A stretch of 64,000 nucleotides of DNA. It comes from Gigantopelta aegis. Taxonomy: Eukaryota; Mollusca; Gastropoda; Neomphalida; Peltospiridae. A model generated the notes under the pieces. The model saw nothing but the letters and a program-made list of their open reading frames with translations, had not been told where the DNA came from and ran no database searches. The stretch lies in NCBI RefSeq assembly GCF_016097555.1, contig NC_054706.1:44208265-44272264 (forward strand), in the 5' to 3' direction. Position 1 is the first letter of the stretch; every line of letters starts with the position of its first letter. The position numbers and the translations under genes were made by a program. Shown here piece by piece: positions 37,101 to 43,730 of this stretch.

Positions 37101-37966
37101 CATGCGCCGGTTTACGGCACGTGCTCGCTGGCATTTAAAATAAAAACCTATGCGCTGGTGAATGCTGGCTGCGGGCATTTGCTAGTGTATTATGGCGGGT
37201 AACGGTGTCAAAAGTATAAACCCAGCTGAACGGTGTGATATGATTGTTATCTTTATCAAATACTATGTTTGTTGTATTCAGTCTGAATACATTTTTGTTT
37301 TAGTATTAATAATGTTAGGTTTAGGTTAAAATAACATGTTTACTCGATGATGCAGATATGACATCATGAGCTATGTGTTTGTTCAGTACAGTGTACAAGT
37401 TCTGTCAGTTGTGGTTTCCAATCACTGACCAGAGTGCCCCAAAAGTTCAAATTATATTGTTGAACAACTGTGTGACTTAACGTGTTGATGAATCTATTTT
37501 AATAAAAACAGCCAGTTAAGCCAAGTGAAGTTTAGGGCTATCAAAGACCGAGTTTGATGGTTTGTTGTCAGTAGTTGTGAAAAAAGAGTTAAGTTTAGTT
37601 TTGTTTTACGACACCACTAGAGCACATCAATATATTAATCATCAGCTATTGGATGTCAACCATTTGGTAATTTTGACAATGTTTGAGAAAAACCTGCTAC
37701 ATTTTTCCATTAGTAGCATGGGTTCTTTTATATGCACCATCCTGTGTTAGTACATGTAGATAATCTTGCAATTGCTAAAACATTTCCACCTGGTTATATA
37801 CTCGGTTCATTGGCATATTTCTGTATGCAACAACCACACATTGTAGGGTACTGGACTTTTTGACAATTTTTATTTTATATTTCAGGGTTTGACTGGTGGT
37901 GGTTTTGAGACAAACTTGGCATCACTGAATTTGGTAGAAGGAAAAGATTATCATCATTTCAACTAA
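10383..37966 (+). CDS. B3GNTL1: B3GNTL1/QTGAL-type glycosyltransferase, 11 exons, initiator exon missing
   Basis: Coding exons are 10383-10499, 13444-13543, 15899-15963, 20163-20228, 21612-21707, 23667-23762, 25033-25157, 26189-26324, 34518-34586, 35236-35310 and 37886-37966. All have AG/GT borders and compatible phases, and together give 341 codons plus TAA. The protein has the GT2 (GT-A) start [19 protein letters not shown], the metal-binding FLDADD motif built across the exon 3/4 junction, [54 protein letters not shown] and a C-terminal [11 protein letters not shown]. Order and wording match vertebrate B3GNTL1 (about 360 aa). That enzyme is now known to transfer galactose from UDP-Gal to queuosine in cytosolic tRNA-Tyr; function here is inferred from orthology. 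No signal peptide is seen, but the first few residues are not located. A weak candidate is an ATG at 8225-8227 followed directly by gtactt. The gene is expanded to about 28 kb by minisatellites and transposons. Confidence 0.93.
11243..11440. repeat. Dispersed repeat R1, copy 2 (empty site)
   Basis: TTTGTAAATAATTTCAGTTT to AATAACTTGTAGTAAATTTC and GTGGGAAGGACCATAG, without the SINE found in copy 1. A third partial copy lies at about 56852-56960. Confidence 0.7.
11815..12105. repeat. Tandem pair of a dispersed repeat
   Basis: Two diverged units of about 145 bp sharing GCAATGCCT, CTGTTACAGATCA, ATGGCAATTTA-like text and AGTTATGGCCCTTGAA. Preceded by a (CTGT)n run near 11752-11776. Confidence 0.6.
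12126..12340. repeat. Dispersed repeat R2, copy 1
   Basis: GTAGTACTAAACCAAATAAC, CTGGCTGGGTCAAAGTTC and the following 170 bp recur at 49736-49925. Possible MITE, but its right limit is unclear. Confidence 0.65.
12725..12968 (-). repeat. SINE, tail T1, head truncated
   Basis: The plus strand reads GAGCACATTGATTAATTAAT to CCCAAACCGACTGCACATC. Body and B-box region are present but the extreme 5' head is lost. A long chance reading frame (12755-13321) runs through it. Confidence 0.8.
13444..13543 (+). CDS. B3GNTL1: B3GNTL1 exon 2
   Basis: Acceptor gtaaag, donor ggag|gtaact. It encodes [18 protein letters not shown] then [15 protein letters not shown] and ends in phase 1. Matches the region after the first beta-alpha unit in B3GNTL1. 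Confidence 0.9.
13745..14075. repeat. 41-bp minisatellite, about 8 units
   Basis: Unit ATTCAATATGTTAATCTTTA + CTGCATGTCGATGTTCACTT (41 bp). In the B3GNTL1 intron after exon 2. Confidence 0.92.
14400..14920. repeat. Diverged duplication
   Basis: Two related segments (about 14411-14590 and 14649-14915) share ACATCGATAAATT, TTTAGTTAAAA(A)TACACAT and CCTGTTTTACGTAATGACGT-like text. Non-coding. Confidence 0.6.
15899..15963 (+). CDS. B3GNTL1: B3GNTL1 exon 3 (start of the DxD region)
   Basis: Acceptor tttttcag, donor gct|gtgagt. It encodes [16 protein letters not shown] and LCFLDA, so the metal-binding aspartates straddle the junction with exon 4. The 46-bp minisatellite starts about 50 bp after the donor. 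Confidence 0.9.
16010..19580. repeat. 46-bp minisatellite array, about 3.6 kb
   Basis: Unit GGTATCGTGGCGTATAGGAG + TGAGCGTAGTGGCTCAGTAC + CTACAT (46 bp), roughly 80 copies. A shorter 27-bp variant lacking the GCGTATAGGAGTGAGCGTA part is interspersed. Variants (CAGTACC/CAATACC, GTAGTGG/GTGGTGG/GTAGTAG, ATGGTAT/ATGTTAT) form higher-order patterns: a block of about 490 bp near 16190-16680 recurs 798 bp later. The array starts about 50 bp after B3GNTL1 exon 3. Confidence 0.97.
19607..19914 (+). repeat. SINE, head A, tail T1, full length
   Basis: Head GGGCGGGATGTAGCCCAGTG; T1 tail ending CGTTAAACAAAACAAACTTA. Target duplication GTTTTGGTTAC (19596-19606) / GTTTCGGTTAC (19915-19925), one mismatch. 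Inserted only about 17 bp after the end of the 46-bp minisatellite. Confidence 0.9.
20163..20228 (+). CDS. B3GNTL1: B3GNTL1 exon 4
   Basis: Acceptor tttaaag, donor gct|gtgagt. Its 22 codons, [20 protein letters not shown] plus KA, complete the DADD motif with exon 3. Phase 0 at both ends. Confidence 0.9.
20560..20862. repeat. Tandem repeat, three units of about 95-105 bp
   Basis: Units share ATTCAGTAGTCGACTGTCTT, CACAGGGTTGACTAGCTGAC and AATGAAATGCTATCAGGGTT. The second and third have an extra AAGTTGCTGAC. Confidence 0.9.
20876..21190 (+). repeat. SINE, head C, tail T1
   Basis: The head GGGATTTAACTCAGTCGGT has a good tRNA A-box, with B-box-like GGATCGAACC, distinct from heads A and B. The body and T1 tail are shared with the other SINEs. 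Confidence 0.82.
21612..21707 (+). CDS. B3GNTL1: B3GNTL1 exon 5
   Basis: Acceptor gtggcag, donor cag|gtacgc. Its 32 codons include [17 protein letters not shown] and [15 protein letters not shown], close to the vertebrate IIGCRV...PPNSTERYTRW segment. Confidence 0.9.
21940..21987. repeat. (GT)n followed by poly-G
   Basis: About 22 bp of GT then about 22 Gs; low-complexity, with possible sequencing error in length. Confidence 0.85.
22104..22335 (+). repeat. SINE, 5'-truncated, tail T1
   Basis: Starts within the head (TGATGCATGG...GGATCGATCC), continues through the body (GGTGCATATAAAAGATCTCT) and ends CGTTAAACAAAACAAACTTA. Confidence 0.82.
22892..23259 (-). repeat. SINE, head B, tail T2, full length
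   Basis: Minus strand; target duplication GATGTGAATCA (22881-22891) / GATGTTAATCA (23260-23270). Close to the copy at 5811-6190 over its whole length, with a short deletion in the linker. Confidence 0.9.
23667..23762 (+). CDS. B3GNTL1: B3GNTL1 exon 6
   Basis: Acceptor tttttcag, donor aaa|gtatgt. Its 32 codons, [19 protein letters not shown] followed by [13 protein letters not shown], form the acceptor-side core strand conserved in the family. Confidence 0.9.
24454..24933. mobile_element. 480-bp TTAA-flanked MITE with long TIRs
   Basis: TTAA lies at 24450-24453 and 24934-24937. The left arm AGCAACATTCTCATGAG and the inverted right arm AGGGGCGTTCTTATTATG align for about 50 bp, both reaching CAACTTGTCGCATGCGA / CAACTTGTCGCATACGA. 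No open frame. Lies in the B3GNTL1 intron just before exon 7. Confidence 0.8.
25033..25157 (+). CDS. B3GNTL1: B3GNTL1 exon 7
   Basis: Acceptor gtaacag, donor gga|gtacgt. It encodes [19 protein letters not shown], then [19 protein letters not shown], and ends in phase 2. The ED pair and the RYH motif are typical of the GT2 catalytic half. Confidence 0.9.
25581..25808 (+). mobile_element. 228-bp TA-flanked MITE, copy 1
   Basis: The ends CTGATGGAAAGAAATAAAGG and TTTATTTCTTTCCATCAG are inverted repeats flanked by TA. Same length as, and reverse orientation to, the copy at 34129-34356. Tc1/mariner-like by target site; non-coding. Confidence 0.88.
25870..26188 (+). repeat. Tandem repeat copying the exon-8 splice acceptor
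   Basis: About eight units of 37-45 bp, each a T-rich tract, TTCAGAGAAACAATATGGCA, then CACAGTATGTAAT. The T-tract plus CAG|AGAAACAATATGGCA is the true acceptor and first 17 bases of B3GNTL1 exon 8 at 26189. Each unit also ends in a GTATGT donor-like site, so it resembles a 19-20 bp microexon. Confidence 0.9.
26189..26324 (+). CDS. B3GNTL1: B3GNTL1 exon 8
   Basis: Acceptor tttttcag ending at 26188, donor aag|gtcact. It encodes [19 protein letters not shown] and [20 protein letters not shown]. Only this copy of the repeated motif cagagaaacaatatggca runs on into coding sequence; the preceding 300 bp hold about eight decoy copies. Confidence 0.92.
26390..26660. repeat. 54-bp minisatellite, left portion
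   Basis: Degenerate then regular units (ATGTATATCTTTGAATGTCA + CGGAGTAGAAGATAACTCTG + TATGTCAGTGTAGC). Cut off from the main array by the hAT insertion at 26669. Confidence 0.9.
26669..28059. mobile_element. Non-autonomous hAT-like element inside the 54-bp minisatellite
   Basis: A 1391-bp insert with inverted ends CAGACCTGTCAACC / GGTTGACAGGTCTG and an exact 8-bp target duplication AGTGTAAC (26661-26668 and 28060-28067). The target is part of the 54-bp repeat unit, so one array was split in two. No transposase frame is seen. The interior is AT-rich with poly-A/poly-T runs and contains a SINE T1 tail fragment near 27556-27625. The 8-bp TSD and CA...TG ends fit the hAT superfamily. Confidence 0.9.
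27556..27628 (-). repeat. SINE T1-tail fragment inside hAT element
   Basis: AAGTAAAGTTTGTTTTATTT, ACGACGCCACTAGAGCACAT and TCATCGGCTATTGGA: a severely 5'-truncated copy nested in 26669-28059. Confidence 0.75.
28060..33010. repeat. 54-bp minisatellite, main array, about 4.95 kb
   Basis: Roughly 95 units of 54 bp, with 44-bp variants (missing ATATCTTTGA) and 52- and 50-bp variants. Because 54 is divisible by 3, both strands show open frames ([18 protein letters not shown] on +, [18 protein letters not shown] on -), broken where 44/52-bp units occur; these are not considered genes. A 1442-bp block (about 29490-30940) is repeated directly at about 30930-32380 with no difference seen. Confidence 0.97.
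33090..33935. repeat. 29-bp minisatellite array
   Basis: Unit AGTGGGATGAGGTAGTTTGT + ATGTCAGGG (29 bp), about 29 copies, directly after the 54-bp array. It shares TTTGTATGTCAG with the 54-bp unit, so may have grown from its diverged edge. Confidence 0.95.
34042..34128. repeat. Composite (CT)n(GT)n(TA)n microsatellite
   Basis: About 32 bp CT, 22 bp GT and 34 bp TA in sequence; the 228-bp MITE is inserted at its right edge. Confidence 0.95.
34129..34356 (-). mobile_element. 228-bp TA-flanked MITE, copy 2
   Basis: Inverted relative to the copy at 25581-25808, with the same terminal CTGATGGAAAGAAATAA and TA flanks. It is inserted at the edge of a CT/GT/TA microsatellite (34042-34128). Confidence 0.88.
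34518..34586 (+). CDS. B3GNTL1: B3GNTL1 exon 9
   Basis: Acceptor ttaatcag, donor aag|gtgtgt. It encodes 23 codons, [20 protein letters not shown] plus ESK, matching the C-terminal domain of vertebrate B3GNTL1. It follows an intron of about 8.2 kb made mostly of tandem repeats. Confidence 0.9.
35236..35310 (+). CDS. B3GNTL1: B3GNTL1 exon 10
   Basis: Acceptor gttgcag, donor atg|gtaagt. Its 25 codons include [18 protein letters not shown] and IVVCVKM, conserved near the end of the family. Confidence 0.9.
35579..35957 (+). repeat. SINE, head B, tail T2, full length
   Basis: The head CCGGCGTCGTGGTAGGCCAT with B-box TGGGTTCGGATCCCAGT; ends AAATAAAACATTTCTTTCTT. Target duplication TAATTCGCTATCA (35566-35578) / TAATTCACTATCA (35958-35970). 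In the last intron of B3GNTL1. Confidence 0.92.
36031..36300 (-). repeat. SINE, tail T1, head truncated
   Basis: The plus strand begins GTTTTGTTTAATGACACCAC and ends in a degraded head (CTGAACTGACCGTGCATCAA). Confidence 0.8.
36563..37226. mobile_element. 664-bp TIR element
   Basis: The left end AGCTGGGTGTATACTTTTGA and the inverted right end AGCTGGGTTTATACTTTTGA match for 50 bp or more, continuing through CCGTAATACGCTAGCA / CCATAATACACTAGCA. Target duplication not resolved. No transposase. Lies in the last B3GNTL1 intron. Confidence 0.8.
37590..37746 (-). repeat. SINE 3' part, tail T1
   Basis: 5'-truncated: only the tail and the AAAAGA(A/T)CCC body segment remain (plus strand from about GTTTTGTTTTACGACACCAC to GCACCATCCTGTG). 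Confidence 0.78.
37886..37966 (+). CDS. B3GNTL1: B3GNTL1 terminal coding exon
   Basis: Acceptor atttcag. It encodes [20 protein letters not shown] and DYHHFN, then TAA. Candidate poly(A) signals AATAAA lie at 38385 and 38484, so the 3'UTR is probably about 0.5 kb. Confidence 0.92.
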   Translation, partial: GLTGGGFETNLASLNLVEGKDYHHFN

Positions 37967-38556
37967 TTTTACTTGGAAATTATTTACAATGATCACATAG
38001 CAGTCGAATTCTGTTGCACTGAAACAAAGAAATTTCCAGCATCCCAGCTGCTGTCGATTACCACGAATGTATTAACTGCAACAGTTGGTTCAGAGATTGA
38101 CCAAAATAACCACACACCTAAGAATTGTAAACTATTTATGGGTTAAAAACATTCAGGTAACCCATTTAATTTTTGCATAACCTGTCAACTGTGATATGCG
38201 AATTTTCATGAATGGGTAACGCAAAACTAAACTTGTGCAAGCGACACCACACAAAAAAAAAAAAAAAAGACTTTTCAGAAACCTGAACCGGGTGACAATA
38301 TTATAGTGATTAATCCAGACTTGAGCACATTTTGTTTACTTAATGAGGAGCTGCAAAGTCACTACAGAGACTTCTTACTAATTGAATAAAAGCACAAATG
38401 AAATGAAAAAGGCTTGGTACTTTGTAGACAGCAAGAATTAGCATTGTTGTTTACCCAATACCAGAAATACCAATATTGTTGCCAATAAAACTTGTATAGA
38501 TATTTTGTTTTGTTTTTTCAAATGAGATGTTAAATAAAATTGTGCCAGTATATCAA

Positions 38557-38814
38557 GGAAGGAAATGGGTTTATTTAACAACACACTCAACACATTTTAT
38601 TTTTGGTTAAGGACCACCAGTCGCCACTTCATGGGCTACTCTTTTCGATTAGCAGCAAGGGATCTTTATATGCACCACATAGACAGGATAGCACATATCA
38701 TGACCTTTGATGTACCAGTCGTGGTGCACTGGCTGGAGCGAGAAATAGCTCAATGGGCTCATTGACTTGGATCGATCCCAAACTGACAGCTTTACCACTG
38801 GGCTACGTCTTGCT
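38557..38814 (-). repeat. SINE, head A, tail T2
   Basis: Minus strand with exact target duplication TGCCAGTATATCAA (38543-38556, 38815-38828). Shows head A joined to T2, in contrast to head A/T1 copies. Lies just downstream of B3GNTL1. Confidence 0.9.
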
Positions 38815-38901
38815 TGCCAGTATATCAAATGCATTCAAATGTCCATACAGATAGGAAATTCGGCACATTGTTACTCTGGCCATGTTCATAAACTTTCTTA
38901 A

Positions 38902-39167
38902 GTGTTTTGTTTAACACCACCACTAGAGCACATTGATTTATCGGCTCTTGAATGTCAAACATATGATTATTTTCAGTCATAGAGCGGAAACCCACTACAT
39001 TTTTCCATAGTAGCAATGGGATATTTTATATGCATGGCCTGTGATATACGAGTCAATGTGCACTGGGCTGGAACGAAGAAATAGCCCAATGGGCCCACCA
39101 ACTGGGATTGATCCTAGACAGACTGCGCATTAGGCATGCACGTTACCACTGGGCTACGTTCCAACCC
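38902..39167 (-). repeat. SINE, head A, tail T1
   Basis: Minus strand with exact target duplication TAAACTTTCTTAA (38889-38901, 39168-39180). The body has small deletions. Confidence 0.9.
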
Positions 39168-42100
39168 TAAACTTTCTTAAAGTACGATACTCATCTCCAT
39201 ACCTAAAACATGCAAACAAGTAACATGTGTTCACTTAAGTATGTGTTTGAAGAGCAACTATTTCGATATTAAGCAGAAACATGCTAGAATAGGCTACTCC
39301 TGAACAGTATCACGGAATTCTACATGTTCAGCGCCTGAATTTAGATGCATAATGGCATTTAAATTTTTTCCTTGGTCTCAATCATTAATGATGATTGATC
39401 ATCAGTGTTAAGTGCCGGTATTCTAGTCCAGGGCGGCCTACTACAAATAAGTGATCTACAAACAAAACATTTTCAGGTTGATTAAAGCTATTTATTTCAA
39501 TAAGACTCGTGCTTGCACCATTGTTGCCTAAAATATACAATTTCTTCAAACATGATACTTCAGCTACAAAGGTATATTAAACAGAAGTATGTTGTAGAGA
39601 AAGTACTGGTACAGTAGTCCCATTAATTTGTATTTATTAATGTTAACAAAAAGAGTAAACACTGGAGATCACTGGTTCTGTGGCTTACCTTGTAATATCT
39701 TGGGAGCTCAATTAAAAAATGTACAATATTTTTACCATCCATCAATTGATTATTTGGACATTTTAAAACTAATGTTAATTGTGAAAATCTTTTTTATATT
39801 TTGTGTGCCTTTCAACCAATACTAGAGATGGTTTGATGGAGCTGATAAATTAGAATTTAATGCATTGCTTGGTGTATACAGGGTACATTAAATATTAACT
39901 AATCGGATTATCACTGCCTCATTATAGCAGATCTGAACTGGTGTGATATTGTGTAAGTAATGGTATTAACTCTAAAAATATGTCAGGTGGGGCGAGGAGA
40001 GCCTCGATTCATATTTAAATGTGGACAGCATCTTATTTTTAAAACTATACAGTAAATTTTATCAGATCAAATCAATATTAGGAGAAAGTCTTCTAAAAAA
40101 TAATTGTGTTTATATACTAATCACAAGGAAGTTGAGCCAATATCAAATTTGACCTTTTTCGAAAAAAATTAAAATAAATAAATCAGTGAGAGTGATGAAA
40201 AGTAGGTTACAGACTTGAATAAAGCATTTCTGATTGCATTTACTCACTGCTTGTTTGGTTGCTGGTAAAAAGCGTATGGCAAATCAATAAAAATCAAAGA
40301 TCAGACGACTTAGCATGGGACCTGCCTTAAAACTGCATGGTGTATGTTAAACTTGTTTACGTTAACACGTTTCATGTTTGATTAGGGTTGGGAGGTATAA
40401 ATATATTTGCAATCTGGCTTCGGATAACCAAGCTTTGGAATAGTAGGTACTGCAGTACCTTTCTACACAATTCAATTAGGCTTTTTTGTCATTTGCAAGT
40501 GCCCAACCCATTACATAAATTAGAAACTTAACTGCTCCATCAATTTTATAGTTTTGACGCCACATAACATCGTAATTTACAAAAAAAAATCATGCATACA
40601 CTTATATTTATCACTTTACACAATAACATTTTGGGTAAGAAAACCTTTCTATAAATTAATGTACTGGTCAGAAATGAACTTAACCTGTAGTACCTTTCAG
40701 TAGCACTTAATTTTGAAAAAAAATTACATTTTCTGTATTATACGAGCAACATACATTTTGAATACTAAATAAATATAACTATTAAAAATAATCACAAATA
40801 CATTTCCAAAATATTCATTAGAAAATAGATGTAAATAGTTGAGTAGCATGTCCAATATTCAAACAATACACAGTTGTAACAATATTACTACCTAACTAGT
40901 AATATTAACAATTTCTGGGGAAAAAGACATTAAAAACGATCTGATTCAAAATAACAAAGTCAAAGTGTGCATTGCCAATTTGGTCACATCCATAGCCTAA
41001 TACATGCCCACAAAGTTTGGGTTTGGCAAAATTAATATTTAAAACTTACATATTGTTTTGTTTCTAGTCATTTCATTACCATCTATGATCAATTTGTTTT
41101 TACCATTTCAAACTAATAGAAACCAACTCTTCTATAGAAACAATGAACTGAAATGGATTTTTTTTTTTATAATTGCATACTGGTACTAATAAAAAGTTGT
41201 CTAGGCTTAACACAGGATCATATAAATGCTAGACTTGAGAAAACCACAAACTTGAGCATCTGGAGTTTGGAAAGTAAAAACTTACTCTAGTCCTGAACAT
41301 TTTTATTTTGATGGATTAAATGCATAAATAGAAAATAGCAGCAATACTCGAACAGCCATAACATGACTAAATGCATTAATAAACAAATGCTCTTACTAAT
41401 GTAATATAAACTGAATTATCACTTTAATTTGTTTAAAACAAATCTGGACTGATTTTCTCTTTTTACATACTAGTATAATTAGTTTATTTTTAATCAAAAC
41501 AGTTTTTTATTTCATTATATAATTTAGAGAATACTCCTATATAAGAATTTGGAATTTTGACTCGGCATTCTTAAAAACATACCAGCTGCCAAGTCTTTGG
41601 AAATGTCAATCTCATGGACACCTCTGGGGTTTAGTAAGACGACAATGATCAAGACTCGTGCTGCAGACGGCAATTTGAACGGCTGCGTTTGCATGGTCTT
41701 TGAACAGTCACATGTTGCTCAACTGAACAAGATGAAGATAAAAACAGTCATATCTTCAGTCATCCGATACAGAATATGTAACGGATTCTAGGTTCAGGGT
41801 TTTTCTGCTCTAACAAAGCAGATGCTGAGTAACATTTAAGAAATGACATTTCCATGACCTGACATGGCAAAACTTAAAAAATTCATTAAAACATTCTGAA
41901 GATGTCATATTTTATTTCCATTTACCGTTAAATATATTTAGTTTGTTGTAATGTGGCCTACCATTCAAGTAGTGGTCATTGGGTTCGATTTCAGTTTTTG
42001 TGAACTATCAAGTTTAATTATATTTGTTAACATTTTGGTAGCAACAATGTCCATACCAAAATAACTTTCAAGCTGTTCTTAATTTGTTACCTGTCATCGT

Positions 42101-42891
42101 CATTTAGCATACAGACAAGAAACTGGCACAGAAGGAAATAAATTGGCTTATGTTTCACCAACCATGCTCAATGCCAATCAAAACAACTTTTCTCAAACAT
42201 TCTTCCAATGTTTAAATATTCTACCAAAATTATTTGGTAACTGGTAATGTTCATCTGTAGTATTACTAAGACAAAATATTTAAAATGTCATCACCTACAA
42301 ATCATTTTTTTTTTCACATATCAAGACAATTGTGCTACATAATTAAGAACCATTATCTGTCCAAATATTTTTTCATTCTGCACACTAAAATAAGATAAAA
42401 TACAAACATCAGCTGAAACTAAATTATTCTACTTTAGTAGAAAACTGTAAATCCAGATATAAATGGAGAAAATTCTCCCATGTATAATTGGAGTAGGGGA
42501 CCTTTCAAGCTTAAAATTCAAAATTGTGCTTAAGCGACTGTTCTAAAATTTTACCGTAACATCGAAATAACCTTAACTGCAAAATCTATCATTTTAACAC
42601 AAAAGTATTGTCACTTTACTTAGCCCATTCATAAATTTTGAAAGAAAGCATTTATTTTTATTTTATTATGTACTTAATTTTTCTGAATCATGGGTTAAGA
42701 AAAACCAAACTGAGCATATATTTAAAAAAAAAAATCCTTTCCCCATAAGGTTTGCTTTGTTAAATATATTTTAAGAATGATATTACCAAAAAGTAAATTT
42801 TCTAGAAAAATCGCACTAAGCTAATATTGTGGTTATTGGGGTCTTCTGGGAAACATCAACTTGGGTGCCTAAACTAATCTGAAAAAACTTC

Positions 42892-43730
42892 TCAGTTTGG
42901 TTTGGCCAATGGAAAACTGAACTTTGCAGCTATTCGACATCGTGATTTCTTTGGTGATGGTGTGGGCGTACCCGAATGGGACTCCGACCCAGATCTTGTG
43001 GAACTTGTCTCCAATGGTTTCCCACGCTGGAACATCCCATCATAGGAAACATCCAAAACCGCGTTATTCTCTTGCCCTCCAACAGCTTGGTCTTCAGAAA
43101 GATCCTTTATATCCAAGGCCATACAGTTGTGAACATCTCCAGAGCTGCCACGCCATTCAGAGACCGTGTCTGAATCCTCCACTTGAGTGAATACAGCCTG
43201 CTGGTCATTTGTAGGACCACTGTCCAGTGTATGATCAAATGATGTCGCCGTGGTGACCAGATTTTCCATCTCTGCTGTGTGATCCAGAGTTGATGACGTT
43301 GTCATTCCTGGATCATCCGTCGACACCGAGCTGTCTGTTTTCGTGACACTGTCGTCTGTCGATGTCGTCTGGCCGTCACTGCATGGCGTCGCTCGACCAG
43401 AGACTGGAACGTTCAGAGACCTGCTCACCTCCTGCAGCTGTTCTGGACTTGCCTTCCACCAGCCGCCCTTCAACAGCTCCAGTAGGTCCGTGCTCTGGTC
43501 GGAGTCCGACATTCTGGTGGCAGCCAGGGTATCGGCTTTACGTGATCCCTGTTGGCTGCCACCTGCAGCTGTATTCGGATCTGCGATCTGAGAGGTTGGC
43601 TCCTCAGGGGGGCGTGTGATGAGACACTGAGCTGCAAACTGGAGGAGATCGGATGTGGGAGTACGACACAGCGGAGTCTTCTGTCCTCGTTTCTCATCAT
43701 CAGTCATCGTCCACAAACTATCAAAATGTC
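42892..43730 (-). CDS. MARF1: MARF1 terminal coding exon
   Basis: Minus-strand acceptor ctttttcag. The 839-bp open frame encodes [52 protein letters not shown], a long Ser/Thr/Asp-rich segment and the basic end [20 protein letters not shown] before TGA. It is the longest unbroken host exon in the window and is GC-richer than the surrounding DNA. The short amphipathic LLxFAA and [10 protein letters not shown] segments may be protein-interaction motifs; this is inference. Confidence 0.92.

Larger units (their letters stand above)
38000..42891. other. Intergenic / convergent 3'UTR interval
   Basis: AT-rich DNA between the two stop codons. B3GNTL1 poly(A) candidates are near 38.4-38.5 kb. Two SINEs sit at 38557-38814 and 38902-39167. 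From about 39.2 to 42.89 kb nothing coding or repetitive is obvious; part is presumably the MARF1 3'UTR. Confidence 0.6.
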
